A DNA stretch of 64,000 nt from an uncultured Litoreibacter sp. (GTDB taxonomy: Bacteria > Pseudomonadota > Alphaproteobacteria > Rhodobacterales > Rhodobacteraceae), in the NCBI GenBank assembly GCA_947493265.1, contig CANLQL010000001.1:885436-949435 (forward strand), in the 5' to 3' direction. This document shows positions 47,339 through 56,603 of the stretch, in pieces. Each line of letters begins with the position of its first letter. Positions within the stretch are counted from its first letter, which is position 1. Below the pieces are notes generated by a model. It saw only the letters and a list, made by a program, of their open reading frames with translations, made no database searches and was not told the DNA's origin. A program made the position numbers and the translations under genes.

Positions 47339-49018
47339 TTGGCTCAAAACGCATCTATGGAGGAATTCGAAGCCCTCCTGAACGAAAGCTTCGAAATGGA
47401 CACACCGGACGAAGGGTCCGTGGTCAAAGGTCGCGTCATTGCTATCGAAGCAGGACAGGCCATCATCGACATCGGCTACAAAATGGAAGGCCGTGTCGAA
47501 CTTAAAGAATTTGCTGATCCCGGCGAAAGCCCGAAAATCGAAGTTGGCGACGAAGTTGAGGTATTCCTTGACCGCGTTGAAAACTCTCGTGGGGAAGCTT
47601 CCATCAGCCGCGACAAAGCGCGCCGCGAGGAAGCCTGGGATCGTCTTGAAAAAGCCTATGCAGACGAAGAGCGTGTCGATGGCGCAATCTTTGGCCGCGT
47701 CAAAGGTGGCTTCACTGTGGATCTGGGCGGCGCAGTTGCGTTCTTGCCGGGTTCCCAGGTTGACGTGCGCCCCGTGCGTGACGCTGGCCCTCTGATGGGC
47801 ATGAAGCAGCCGTTCCAAATCCTGAAAATGGACCGTCGCCGTGGCAACATCGTTGTGTCCCGTCGGGCGATCTTGGAAGAATCCCGTGCCGAACAGCGCG
47901 CGGAAGTCATCGGCAACCTCACCGAAGGTCAGGCTGTTGAAGGCGTCGTCAAAAACATCACTGAATACGGCGCATTCGTCGATCTGGGCGGTGTTGACGG
48001 TCTTCTGCACGTCACAGACATGGCATGGCGCCGCGTCAACGACCCACGCGAGATCCTGACAATTGGCGAGACGATCAACGTCCAAGTGATCAAGATCAAC
48101 AAAGAGACCCACCGTATCTCCCTTGGCATGAAGCAGCTGCAGGACGATCCGTGGTCTGCTGTTGAAGCCAAATACACACTGGAATCGGTCCATATGGGCC
48201 GCGTGACCAACATCACCGATTACGGTGCATTTGTTGAGCTGGAGCCAGGTGTTGAAGGTCTGGTCCACGTCTCCGAGATGTCCTGGACCAAGAAAAACGT
48301 GCACCCAGGCAAAATCGTATCTACGTCCCAAGAGGTCGAAGTTATGGTTCTGGAAATCGACAGCACGAAACGCCGCGTCTCGCTTGGTCTGAAGCAGACA
48401 CAGCGCAACCCATGGGAAGTGTTTGCTGAGAACAACCCAGAAGGTACGCAAATCGAAGGCGAAGTGAAAAACATCACCGAGTTTGGTTTGTTCGTTGGTC
48501 TGGAAAACGACATCGACGGCATGGTTCACCTGTCCGACATCACATGGGAAGGCCGCGGCGAAGATGCGCTGGGCGATTTCCGCAAAGGCGACATGGTCAA
48601 GGCCGTTGTCACCGAGGTCGATGTCGAGAAAGAGCGTATCAGCCTGTCCATCAAAGGTCTCGACGGTGATCCGTTTGAGGGTGCCACCGATGGCGTCAAG
48701 CGCGGCTCGATCATCACTGTAGAGGTCACATCCATCGAGGATGGCGGCATTGAAGTTGAGTATGAAGGCATGAAGTCTTTCGTACGCCGCTCCGATCTGT
48801 CGCGTGACCGTGCCGAGCAGCGCCCAGAGCGTTTCGGTGTTGGTGACAAAGTCGACGTTCGTGTCACAAACGTAGACGCGAAAACGCGCCGTCTTGGTCT
48901 GTCGATCAAAGCCCGTGAGATCGCCGAAGAGAAGGAAGCGGTTGAGCAGTATGGCTCCTCTGATTCCGGTGCGTCCTTGGGCGACATCCTTGGTGCGGCT
49001 CTGAAAACAGACGATTGA
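47339..49018 (+). CDS. rpsA: 30S ribosomal protein S1
   Basis: A 559-residue S1 protein with six S1 (OB-fold) RNA-binding domains; repeats such as GVVKNITEYGAFVDLGGVDG, GRVTNITDYGAFVELEPGVE and GEVKNITEFGLFVGLENDID are plain. It feeds mRNA to the 30S subunit. The start is TTG at 47339 (AQNASMEEFEALLNES follows), with AGGAAA upstream. That N terminus matches related S1 proteins, so TTG is preferred over the ATG at 47357. An unusual start codon and a structured leader would allow tight autoregulation. A strong terminator follows. Confidence 0.96.
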   Translation: MAQNASMEEFEALLNESFEMDTPDEGSVVKGRVIAIEAGQAIIDIGYKMEGRVELKEFADPGESPKIEVGDEVEVFLDRVENSRGEASISRDKARREEAWDRLEKAYADEERVDGAIFGRVKGGFTVDLGGAVAFLPGSQVDVRPVRDAGPLMGMKQPFQILKMDRRRGNIVVSRRAILEESRAEQRAEVIGNLTEGQAVEGVVKNITEYGAFVDLGGVDGLLHVTDMAWRRVNDPREILTIGETINVQVIKINKETHRISLGMKQLQDDPWSAVEAKYTLESVHMGRVTNITDYGAFVELEPGVEGLVHVSEMSWTKKNVHPGKIVSTSQEVEVMVLEIDSTKRRVSLGLKQTQRNPWEVFAENNPEGTQIEGEVKNITEFGLFVGLENDIDGMVHLSDITWEGRGEDALGDFRKGDMVKAVVTEVDVEKERISLSIKGLDGDPFEGATDGVKRGSIITVEVTSIEDGGIEVEYEGMKSFVRRSDLSRDRAEQRPERFGVGDKVDVRVTNVDAKTRRLGLSIKAREIAEEKEAVEQYGSSDSGASLGDILGAALKTDD

Positions 49019-49041
49019 GCTTAGGCTTCTTTGAAATTTCG

Positions 49042-49071
49042 AAAGGCCCCGTCGAAAGGCGGGGCCTTTTT
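49042..49071 (+). terminator. Rho-independent terminator after rpsA
   Basis: Stem GGCCCCG / CGGGGCC (extended by A-T pairs, AAAGG...CCTTT), loop TCGAAAGG, followed by TTTTT. Confidence 0.93.
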
Positions 49072-49394
49072 CGTTTCTCCCTTGGAAAAGCTGCCGCGTA
49101 GAAATTCGCCGCTCGGTTCAAATTCGCATTTGGAGTAACGCGTAAATCGGACTGTCTAGATCGCGAATCGGGCGGAAGCGGAAATTGGTCCTTCTCCGAG
49201 AAATGTTCGATTTACGTAGGGAAAACCTGACCTCTGATTGGGTTGCGCCTTGAAATCACGATGATTTTTTGGCGCAAGTGGGCATCTGGGCGACCTTCTC
49301 CCTTTTATCGGTCGCGAAAATGGTCCTATATTATCGCTATTGAAAAAGAACGCCCGCAATTGAAGGCGGGCAACATATCCTGGGGAGGATGCCA
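49072..49394 (+). promoter_or_regulatory. ihfB upstream region with two stem-loops
   Basis: About 320 bases without a gene. At 49243-49277 a 7-bp stem (TTGCGCC / GGCGCAA) encloses a second 6-bp stem (AAATCA / TGATTT). At 49352-49371 a GCCCGC / GCGGGC hairpin lies 10 bases before the ihfB Shine-Dalgarno. A TATATT -10-like box is at 49326-49331. The last hairpin probably falls in the ihfB leader. Confidence 0.5.
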
Positions 49395-49679
49395 ATGATA
49401 CGCTCTGAGTTGATCCAAAAGATTGCGGACGAAAATCCTCATCTATATCAACGCGACGTTGAGCGCATCGTTAACACCATTTTTGAGGAAATCATTGACG
49501 CGATCTCTGCGGGCAACCGTGTTGAGCTGCGCGGCTTTGGTGCCTTTTCTGTCAAGAAGCGTGATGCCCGGACGGGTCGCAATCCGCGCACTGGGGAATC
49601 CGTTTCGGTGGAAGAAAAGCATGTGCCGTTCTTCAAGACTGGCAAGCTGTTGCGTGACCGATTGAACGGAAACGCTTGA
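49395..49679 (+). CDS. ihfB: Integration host factor subunit beta
   Basis: A 94-residue nucleoid protein that pairs with IHF-alpha to bend DNA. The N terminus [20 protein letters not shown] and the DNA-binding arm [20 protein letters not shown] are diagnostic. The ATG at 49395 lies 6 bases after GGGGAGG; an ATG at 49389 abuts the Shine-Dalgarno and is unlikely. It follows rpsA, as in many proteobacteria, and precedes lapA. Confidence 0.96.
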   Translation: MIRSELIQKIADENPHLYQRDVERIVNTIFEEIIDAISAGNRVELRGFGAFSVKKRDARTGRNPRTGESVSVEEKHVPFFKTGKLLRDRLNGNA

Positions 49680-49683
49680 GCTG

Positions 49684-50046
49684 ATGTTCAGATACCTGAA
49701 ATATCTCTTTCTTGTTCTGATTGGACTGGCGCTGATCACAGTCGCATTGGCCAATCGGGGCACCGTCACGGTCCGGTTCCTGCCAGAAGAAATGGCAAGC
49801 TATGTCGGGCAACCCTTTGCGTATGAGCTGCCGCTATTCGTGATCATCTTCGGTGGTGTGATTGCAGGGCTTTTGATTGGGTTCGTCTGGGAATGGCTGC
49901 GCGAGCACAAGCACCGCGTCCAAGCCCGAACCGCAACCCGCGAAAAGCAGCGCCTTGAGCGCGAGGTCAAAGGAATGAGAACACGGGCCAATGAAGGCCA
50001 GGACGAGGTTCTTGCGCTTCTAGACGACGCCGCATCCGCGCGGTAA
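49684..50046 (+). CDS. lapA: LapA-domain (DUF1049) membrane protein
   Basis: A 120-residue inner-membrane protein with two transmembrane helices ([20 protein letters not shown] and [20 protein letters not shown]) and a basic cytoplasmic coiled-coil tail. In enterobacteria LapA partners LapB in lipopolysaccharide-synthesis control, but no lapB follows here. It lies 4 bases after ihfB and 10 bases before trpF, so it is part of the same transcript. Confidence 0.85.
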   Translation: MFRYLKYLFLVLIGLALITVALANRGTVTVRFLPEEMASYVGQPFAYELPLFVIIFGGVIAGLLIGFVWEWLREHKHRVQARTATREKQRLEREVKGMRTRANEGQDEVLALLDDAASAR

Positions 50047-50056
50047 ACCCCTTTCC

Positions 50057-50704
50057 ATGTCAAACACACGCGTGAAAATATGCGGTCTCGGCCGTCTTGA
50101 AGATGTGACCGCATGCGTGTCTGCAGGGGCGCAATATGTGGGGTTTGTATTCTTTGAAAAATCGCCACGCCATCTGACAGCCTCGAAGGCAAAGGAACTG
50201 GCATTGAGCGTGCCATCAGGCATTGCGAAAGTTGCGCTGACGGTCAATGCGACCGACGCACAACTCGATGCGCTTCTGGGCGACGTTCCTTTGGATATCC
50301 TTCAGCTTCACGGGGCTGAGAGCCCTGACCGTGTCGCAGAGATCCGCTCGAAATTCGGCTTGCCCGTGATGAAAGCCGTCGGCGTCGCTGACGAACGCGA
50401 CTTGCCTGCGCTGGCCGACTATAGCCGCGTCGCTGACCAGATCCTAGTCGATGCGAAACCTCCAAAAGACGCGACTTTGCCGGGTGGCAATGGGCTGACC
50501 TTTGACTGGCGTTTGATCGCCGGACGGCGCTGGCCTGTGCCGTGGATGCTTGCGGGCGGCTTGGACGCGTCAAATGTTGCGGAAGCGGTGCAATTGACCG
50601 GGGCCACGCAGGTGGATGTCTCATCCGGTGTTGAATCCTCACCCGGCGTGAAAGAGGCCAAGAAGATCGCCGCCTTCTGCGCGGCGGCAGCCCTGAAAAC
50701 TTAA
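50057..50704 (+). CDS. trpF: Phosphoribosylanthranilate isomerase
   Basis: A 215-residue TIM barrel converting phosphoribosylanthranilate to CdRP in tryptophan synthesis. The catalytic Cys is in [12 protein letters not shown], the phosphate/substrate motifs are [17 protein letters not shown] and [13 protein letters not shown], and [12 protein letters not shown] and [15 protein letters not shown] are at the C terminus. It lies 86 bases upstream of trpB, with lapA just before it. Confidence 0.95.
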   Translation: MSNTRVKICGLGRLEDVTACVSAGAQYVGFVFFEKSPRHLTASKAKELALSVPSGIAKVALTVNATDAQLDALLGDVPLDILQLHGAESPDRVAEIRSKFGLPVMKAVGVADERDLPALADYSRVADQILVDAKPPKDATLPGGNGLTFDWRLIAGRRWPVPWMLAGGLDASNVAEAVQLTGATQVDVSSGVESSPGVKEAKKIAAFCAAAALKT

Positions 50705-50790
50705 AGAATCCGTCAGATATTGACCTGGCTGGGCTTGCACTCGGCTGGTTTTTTCTCAACATGGGCGCTTCTCAAAAGGGAGGCTGCCAC

Positions 50791-52023
50791 ATGGCCAATG
50801 ATCTGTTCAATTCTTTCATGACTGGTCCCGACGAACGCGGTCGGTTCGGCGATTTCGGCGGGCGTTTCGTGTCCGAGACATTGATGCCGCTGATCCTGTC
50901 GCTGGAAGAAGAGTATGAGAAAGCCAAGACCGACAAATCCTTCTGGGACGAGATGGATTTTCTGTGGAAGCATTATGTGGGCCGTCCGTCGCCCTTGTAT
51001 CACGCGGAGCGCCTGACAGAGCATCTGGGCGGCGCCAAGATCTACATGAAGCGGGACGAGCTTAACCACACCGGCGCGCACAAGATCAACAACGTGTTGG
51101 GCCAGATCATTCTGGCGCGGCGCATGGGCAAGACCCGGATCATCGCGGAAACAGGTGCCGGCCAACACGGCGTTGCGACCGCGACAGTCTGCGCGAAATT
51201 TGGTTTGAAATGCGTGGTTTACATGGGGGCCCATGATGTTGAGCGTCAGGCCCCGAACGTGTTCCGGATGCGCCTTCTGGGTGCTGAAGTTGTCCCTGTG
51301 ACCTCTGGCCGGGGGACGTTGAAAGACGCAATGAACGACGCCCTGCGCGACTGGGTGACCAATGTGCGCGACACGTTTTACTGTATCGGGACGGTCGCTG
51401 GGCCGCATCCCTATCCCGCGATGGTGCGCGATTTCCAGGCGATCATCGGCAAGGAAACCCGCGAACAGATGATGGAAGCCGAAGGGCGTGTACCGGACAC
51501 CGTGATTGCTGCGATTGGTGGCGGATCAAATGCGATGGGTCTGTTTTTCCCGTTTCTTGACGACAAAGAGGTCAACATCATCGGCGTTGAAGCTGGTGGT
51601 AAAGGTGTGAATGCGAAGATGGAACATTGCGCCTCGCTGACGGGTGGTCGCCCCGGCGTGCTGCACGGCAATCGGACTTATCTTTTGCAAGATGATGACG
51701 GGCAGATTTTGGAAGGGTTCAGCATCTCCGCTGGTTTGGACTATCCCGGCATTGGGCCCGAACATGCTTGGTTGCATGAAATCGGCCGCGCGAAATATGT
51801 CTCCATTACGGATACGGAGGCTCTGGAAGCGTTCCAGCTATGCTGTGAGATGGAAGGGATTATCCCAGCGCTTGAGCCATCCCATGCGTTGGCCCATGTG
51901 ATGAAACTGGCACCGACATTGCCCAGCGATCACCTGCTTTGCATGAATATGTGCGGGCGCGGCGACAAGGATATTTTCACCGTCGCGAAAGCGCTAGGTT
52001 TGGAAATGAATTCAGGCGCTTAG
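50791..52023 (+). CDS. trpB: Tryptophan synthase beta chain
   Basis: A 410-residue PLP enzyme joining indole and serine to tryptophan. The PLP Lys is in [14 protein letters not shown], the catalytic Glu in [14 protein letters not shown] and the PLP-phosphate loop in [10 protein letters not shown]. The ATG at 50791 follows AAGGGAGG by 7 bases and gives the family N terminus; an in-frame ATG at 50761 lacks a ribosome-binding site. trpA is not adjacent, as in many Rhodobacteraceae. Confidence 0.96.
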   Translation: MANDLFNSFMTGPDERGRFGDFGGRFVSETLMPLILSLEEEYEKAKTDKSFWDEMDFLWKHYVGRPSPLYHAERLTEHLGGAKIYMKRDELNHTGAHKINNVLGQIILARRMGKTRIIAETGAGQHGVATATVCAKFGLKCVVYMGAHDVERQAPNVFRMRLLGAEVVPVTSGRGTLKDAMNDALRDWVTNVRDTFYCIGTVAGPHPYPAMVRDFQAIIGKETREQMMEAEGRVPDTVIAAIGGGSNAMGLFFPFLDDKEVNIIGVEAGGKGVNAKMEHCASLTGGRPGVLHGNRTYLLQDDDGQILEGFSISAGLDYPGIGPEHAWLHEIGRAKYVSITDTEALEAFQLCCEMEGIIPALEPSHALAHVMKLAPTLPSDHLLCMNMCGRGDKDIFTVAKALGLEMNSGA

Positions 52024-52032
52024 CCTGAGATT

Positions 52033-52065
52033 TGCGGAGCCGTATGGAACGCCACCGGCCCCGCA
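52033..52065. terminator. Candidate terminator between convergent trpB and peroxiredoxin genes
   Basis: A 9-bp stem with one mismatch (TGCGGAGCC / GGCCCCGCA) and a 15-base loop sits between the convergent stops. It is flanked by short A/T stretches but has no strong T-run, so it is weak on either strand. Confidence 0.4.
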
Positions 52066-52072
52066 GAAATTC

Positions 52073-52609
52073 CTACACAGCGCCGGTATATTCGCCCCGT
52101 GCGGGGTAGCTGTTGGCGATTGCGAAATCCAAAGCGCCGACCAATTCGGAAAAATGCGGTCGCACAAACGGCATTGTCTGAACGGAGCCGTAGTACAGCG
52201 ATTGATCTGGTGACACCATGAAGAGGCCGGGTTCCGAGAACAAGGCAGGCTCTTCAATCCCGATGGAGGTTTTGCCCCGCGACGTCGAAATGTAGAGACC
52301 CCATTCCCGCGCCGTCTCCAGCGACAGATCATAACCGAACCGCAGCTTTGTCGCCCCGATCTTGTCGGCCATTTCACGCGTCCGTTCTTGCCCGTCAGAA
52401 CTGATGGCAATGGTTTTCACACCGCGCTCTGCGAAGTCATCCACACGTTTTTCCAACTCTGTCAGGTAGTTCGCACAAATCGGGCAATGCAGGCCGCGAT
52501 AAAAGCAGACAATTGTGCCGCGCTTAGATGCGTCTTGTGAAAGGTCAAACGTTCCATGATCAAGCGTTGGAAGGTTAAGATTGGGTGTTTTCTGGCGAGG
52601 CATTAGCAT
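52073..52609 (-). CDS. Peroxiredoxin-like (AhpC/TSA family) protein
   Basis: A 178-residue thioredoxin-fold protein. The active-site region YRGLHCPICANYL has the peroxidatic Cys in a CPxC setting, followed by IAISSDGQERTREMADKIG, as in the AhpC/TSA 'peroxiredoxin-like' branch. It would reduce peroxides or act as a thiol oxidoreductase in the cytosol. The ATG at 52609 lies 8 bases after GGAG; the frame is open upstream but Cys-rich and unlike relatives. It diverges from the TNT-domain gene. Confidence 0.83.
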   Translation of the reverse strand: MLMPRQKTPNLNLPTLDHGTFDLSQDASKRGTIVCFYRGLHCPICANYLTELEKRVDDFAERGVKTIAISSDGQERTREMADKIGATKLRFGYDLSLETAREWGLYISTSRGKTSIGIEEPALFSEPGLFMVSPDQSLYYGSVQTMPFVRPHFSELVGALDFAIANSYPARGEYTGAV

Positions 52610-52804
52610 GACGTGGTCTCCTGGTTCTTTCGCCTCGTTTCTACCGCCGACACATCCGTGAGGACACGAAATTCGACTGGAAACGTGACCGGAACACCAA
52701 ACTGTGACTGCGCGAAAAGGGGGTGCCGGCAAAATGCAGGCGTTGCCAACGCGAAAGCGTTGCGGTTAAACTTGAGGTGTATTGTGAGAGTGTTGGAATT
52801 TTCT

Positions 52805-53995
52805 ATGCGTATCTTGTTGTTTTGTCTCCTGTTTCTGGCCACTGCGATCTTCTACGATCCGGGAACCGTCTCTGCGCAAAGCAGTCTTTTGCTTCAACAA
52901 AGCCGCAACAACATGATGATGCAGCAACAGCGTATGCAGCAGCAACAGATGCAGCGTCAGCAACAAATGCAACGCCAGCAGCAGATGCAGCGCCAACAGC
53001 AGATGCAGAGGCAGCAGCAACAACAACGCCAAGCGATGCAGGCCCAGCGCCAACGCCAGCAAGCAGCGATGCAGCAACGGCAGCGTATGGCACAGCAACG
53101 CCAGCGTCAGATGCAAGCGCAACGTGCCCGTGCGGCCGAACAACGCCGCGCGCAGCAGGTGCGCCGTAACCAACAGGCATCGCAGGCCCGCTCCCAAAGA
53201 CAGGCCGCGGCCAACCAGAACATCCAACGCACCGCCCGCGCTGCGCGCGACGCAACGCTCAAGCAAAATCGGACGCGCCGCCTGCAGCAATTGCAAAAGC
53301 GTAAGCTGGCGCAAAAGCAAAACCAGCAACGCAAAGATGCGGCAAGCAAGGCGAATTCCTTGGCGCTGATGGCACGACAAGCAACACGAAGCTCAGCGAT
53401 GCGCGCCCAAATCACCACCCGCAAGAACGCCGTTGTCGCGAAAGCGGGAACGCTGAAGGCGCGCGCTGGTGGCGGTGGGAAAGGTGGCAATGGGGGAAAT
53501 GGCGCTGGCGGGAATGGAGGCGGCAACAACAATAAGGCCATCATCCAACAAGCAAAAATGCGTGCCTTGGCAAAGCTTAACGCGCGAAAAAAGAATGTTG
53601 CCGTCGGCTCGGGTGGGAAGAGACCGCCGTCTGGTCGGCGTGCAGCCAATGACAATAATCCATATCCACCGAACTACGGATTTGCCGGAAAGTCTAAGCC
53701 ATTAACCTTAAAGCCCGGAACCGTAATCGACAGGTATGATGGACGTGCTGGAACAAAATACGAAGGTGGCGGTAAGTTTGCGGCTCCTGCAGGAACGCCA
53801 TTTGCGCAAAGGTCCCTGTCATCAACCCTGCAGAATGCGCCGCTGGTTCGTTACCGGGTGGTAAAGCCCTTGGGTGTCCAAGCAGGAAAAACCGCTCCTT
53901 GGTACGGGAAGGGCAACGGTGGCGGAACCCAGTACATGACGACGATGTCGATGAAGCGACTTGAAAAACTGGGCTATATCAAAAAGATCGACTGA
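52805..53995 (+). CDS. Exported Gln/Met/Arg-rich protein with C-terminal TNT (NAD+ glycohydrolase toxin) domain
   Basis: A 396-residue protein. The signal peptide MRILLFCLLFLATAIFYDPG ends near VSA-QS. Residues ~30-115 are almost pure Gln/Met/Arg (QQQMQR units), followed by a basic helical stretch and a Gly/Asn patch (GGGGKGGNGGNGAGGNGGG). Residues ~300-396 match the TNT (formerly DUF4237) family: TVIDRYDG, FAAPAGTPFAQRSL, YRVVKPLGVQAG, APWYGKGNGGGTQY, LEKLGYI. Arg336 (AQR) and Gln376 (GTQY) fit the conserved active-site residues of this NAD+-cleaving family. The ATG at 52805 opens the signal peptide. No immunity-like gene follows; the next gene is convergent, 3 bases away. Target and export route are unknown. 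Confidence 0.8.
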   Translation: MRILLFCLLFLATAIFYDPGTVSAQSSLLLQQSRNNMMMQQQRMQQQQMQRQQQMQRQQQMQRQQQMQRQQQQQRQAMQAQRQRQQAAMQQRQRMAQQRQRQMQAQRARAAEQRRAQQVRRNQQASQARSQRQAAANQNIQRTARAARDATLKQNRTRRLQQLQKRKLAQKQNQQRKDAASKANSLALMARQATRSSAMRAQITTRKNAVVAKAGTLKARAGGGGKGGNGGNGAGGNGGGNNNKAIIQQAKMRALAKLNARKKNVAVGSGGKRPPSGRRAANDNNPYPPNYGFAGKSKPLTLKPGTVIDRYDGRAGTKYEGGGKFAAPAGTPFAQRSLSSTLQNAPLVRYRVVKPLGVQAGKTAPWYGKGNGGGTQYMTTMSMKRLEKLGYIKKID

Positions 53996-53998
53996 GCG

Positions 53999-56425
53999 CT
54001 AAAACTCATTCCGATACCGCCAGCTGCTTCCGGATTTGGTGAACTTCAAGAACAGCGGGTCAGTGCGGCTGGGGCAGCTGTTGCGGACCATACCGCCGAA
54101 AAGTTGCATCAATGGGTGGTTGCCGGTGCTGCACCTCAGGCTGAAGCGGATCTCGCAGGAGAACTCGGTGGCGGATGTCTGGAAGCATTTCTTCGATGTC
54201 ACGCCCGTTTTCGTCGCGCAGACGGAAAAGCCAGCCGCACCTTCGCAACGGCGCTTGTCTATCACGCTCATGATCGCGCTGTCTGACGGGGGTGGGCTTT
54301 CGCGAAACAGATCGGTGCCCGGGGGGATCAGCTCGGACAGTTCGCGTTTTGAGGGGCCATAGCCTTTGGCGCCGGCCTCCTTATACAAGTCAATCGCATC
54401 AAAAAACGCGTCATCGCCGTCGCTATAGGTCAGCGTATAGGTGGCTTTCAGGTGCATCGCAGGCGGGTATTTGCTGTCGGCAGCTGCATCTAGATAGGGC
54501 GCTGCGGCATCGCCTTCGCCCAAAAATTCCAGCAACCTGGCCAATTGAAAAACCTGCCGCGGTTGGGGATCATATTCGACGGCGGCGATGCACGCATCAA
54601 TAGCGCGGTCAAAGTCGTAGTCTTCCGCGGTTTTCTCCAGATCAACACCGCTGGTTGGCAAAGTCTCATCTGCCGGATCACCCGCCAAAACATCGCACTC
54701 GGTGACGCCGTTATGGTCCGGCTCTCCCTTAGGGGGTTTAATGACCAGCGCAGAGAACTGATCGGCCCATTCGCTCGCGTCGGTATTTACGACGACCTCG
54801 TAGGCAGAGATTTCCGTCCCCAGATCTACTGCAGCCATGTCAAACCGGGTGAGCCCTTCATCGAAAATGTCGATCTCCAGAACGGCCCCAGACCCCAGCA
54901 ATTCCCTTGCAAAGCGGTGTAGGATATGGCCGTTGTCATAAAGTTCGCAGGCCAGATCTTGCAGCGGCAAGATACGGTCCTCGATCAGGATGTTTGCATC
55001 CCGATCTGCACCGGACGCTGCGTTTTGCGCATGTGTGGTGCAGGCCCGAAGACGTCCCGCAATGATCGCGTTCTTTGCAGCCTCGGCATAGTCTGCGAAG
55101 GCCGGAAAGTCGTCTGAAAGCTCTGCGAATGTAACGGTTTCGGCTTCCAGTTCGGCGATGGTGTCGCGGGTCATATCTAGTGCAGCAACCTCTGCCCGGT
55201 AGGTGGGCAGGTCTTGCGCAATCAATGCCTCCGCCCGGCTGAGCGCGTCAGTGTTGAGAAGCTGTGCTTCTTCCTCAAACCCTTGGGCTAAAAATTCCTC
55301 ACTCAGGGCAAAGCCGGTTTCCAGGATCAACCCGGTATCGGCATAGCTTGTGCCAGTTTCGGCAAGTATTTCCTGTGCGATATCCAGATTGTCGAGAATG
55401 ATTTCGTCGATGAGATCGGCAAACCAGATGCGCGCATCGTCTGTTGTGGTCTGGCTATTTGGCAGGTTGGGAAGGTCTGGCACTTCGTTCAGCTTGCCCA
55501 GAAATGCGACATGTGCGCGGGCCGAGCTGAGGTCTTGATCTGGAAACGCGTCTTCATGGGCGGTGATCTCTTGGTCGATCCAAGCGGCCAACGTCTTGTC
55601 AGTCGCCTCAATCTGAAGCGGTGTGTAGCTGCGCGATTTCAGCTGTTTGATGATCGCGCTGGCAGCGCCTTTCATCGATTGGTCTGGGGTCAGGGCGGCT
55701 GCGACGGCGTCGTCAAGCTCCTTGCGGGTGATTGCCAATTCCATCGCTTGATAGCGACTGCGCAGGCGCGGCACTTCGCCGGGATTGTACAGCGCCACAA
55801 TGGCCATCGCGTCATCAAGGTCCTTCGCGGCGGTTTTCTGTGGCTTCTTCAGCAGCGCATTCGCGAAGCTGTCAAACACCGAAGGATCTCCGAAGGTCAG
55901 GCGATCAACGACATTCTTGGCGTTTTGCGCAAACACCTTGTAGCCATTCGTCTGGGCGATGCCGGAAATGTTTTTGTGCGGATCAAACAGCGCGTTCAAT
56001 TGTTTGAGATCTTCGAAAGCTTTGATCTTTTCTGGGATCGATTCCGCCACGTCCTCAAATAAAGGGCGCTGCAGCCGCAACTGCCAACCATCATCGGCCT
56101 TGGAGGTTGCCTTGATCACTTTTGATTTGCCGACATAGCCGGTCAGGTTGACGGTTTTCAACGTGGTGCAGGTTGCAAAAAAGTTGTTCAGCGCGGCCCC
56201 GAAGAGGGACCCAAAATCGACAAGTCTTACCTCGTAAAAGGTGGCGGTGCTGGCTTCCATCTTGAATGCGACGGTGCTGCTGCAACGCTGATTGTCCGGA
56301 ACAGTAATCTTCGCAGTTTTGTCCCCCAATACCGCAATATCGCGGGCGTGGCTGGTCTGCGGGGGGAAGAACGCGCAACTGGCGGCAAGCAGGCAGAACG
56401 CCAAATGACGCCGGACACCCGTCAT
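53999..56425 (-). CDS. Large exported protein with Sel1/TPR-like region, function unknown
   Basis: An ~808-residue protein. A signal peptide (RRHLAFCLLAASCAFFPP, cleavage near SHA-RD) follows the ATG at 56425, chosen for that reason; the frame stays open to a TTG at 56479. The middle is acidic and helical. Residues near 640-740 contain TPR/Sel1-like units (DYDFDRAIDACIAAVEYDPQ, GDAAAPYLDAAADSKYPPAM, DAIDLYKEAGAKGYG). The last ~90 residues hold seven Cys (KRRCEGAAGFSVCATKTG, KKCFQTSATEFSCEIRFSLR), suggesting disulfides. I do not recognise a family. It faces the TNT-domain gene tail to tail with no room for a terminator. Confidence 0.75.
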   Translation of the reverse strand: MTGVRRHLAFCLLAASCAFFPPQTSHARDIAVLGDKTAKITVPDNQRCSSTVAFKMEASTATFYEVRLVDFGSLFGAALNNFFATCTTLKTVNLTGYVGKSKVIKATSKADDGWQLRLQRPLFEDVAESIPEKIKAFEDLKQLNALFDPHKNISGIAQTNGYKVFAQNAKNVVDRLTFGDPSVFDSFANALLKKPQKTAAKDLDDAMAIVALYNPGEVPRLRSRYQAMELAITRKELDDAVAAALTPDQSMKGAASAIIKQLKSRSYTPLQIEATDKTLAAWIDQEITAHEDAFPDQDLSSARAHVAFLGKLNEVPDLPNLPNSQTTTDDARIWFADLIDEIILDNLDIAQEILAETGTSYADTGLILETGFALSEEFLAQGFEEEAQLLNTDALSRAEALIAQDLPTYRAEVAALDMTRDTIAELEAETVTFAELSDDFPAFADYAEAAKNAIIAGRLRACTTHAQNAASGADRDANILIEDRILPLQDLACELYDNGHILHRFARELLGSGAVLEIDIFDEGLTRFDMAAVDLGTEISAYEVVVNTDASEWADQFSALVIKPPKGEPDHNGVTECDVLAGDPADETLPTSGVDLEKTAEDYDFDRAIDACIAAVEYDPQPRQVFQLARLLEFLGEGDAAAPYLDAAADSKYPPAMHLKATYTLTYSDGDDAFFDAIDLYKEAGAKGYGPSKRELSELIPPGTDLFRESPPPSDSAIMSVIDKRRCEGAAGFSVCATKTGVTSKKCFQTSATEFSCEIRFSLRCSTGNHPLMQLFGGMVRNSCPSRTDPLFLKFTKSGSSWRYRNEF

Positions 56426-56603
56426 CTTGCTTGCCGTCTTGTCAAATTCCAACGCCACTAAACTACCTAACACAATCAATAAATCTTAGTTTTGGCAAAT
56501 CGCGGTCAATGATCAAGTTATTTCTAAAAAGATTACTAGACAGGTGTGTATAGTCTGTGATCAGCTTTCCGAAAAGAGAGATCAGCTAGCCGGGGAGGGC
56601 GGT

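Noticed and set aside
46822..47354. Short frames on both strands upstream of and overlapping the start of rpsA
   Set aside because: No Shine-Dalgarno and no protein-like composition; the minus-strand frame crosses the rpsA leader hairpin and start.
47318..48529. A 403-codon open frame on the minus strand opposite rpsA
   Set aside because: It lies wholly antisense to a core gene with unmistakable S1 repeats; its Phe/Asp/His-rich translation is the mirror of S1 codon usage and it has no ribosome-binding site.
52766..53380. Leu-rich minus-strand frame that looks like a membrane protein, opposite the TNT-domain gene
   Set aside because: The Leu runs are the complement of the Gln/Met/Arg repeat tract (CAG read as CTG), so the apparent membrane character is an artefact.
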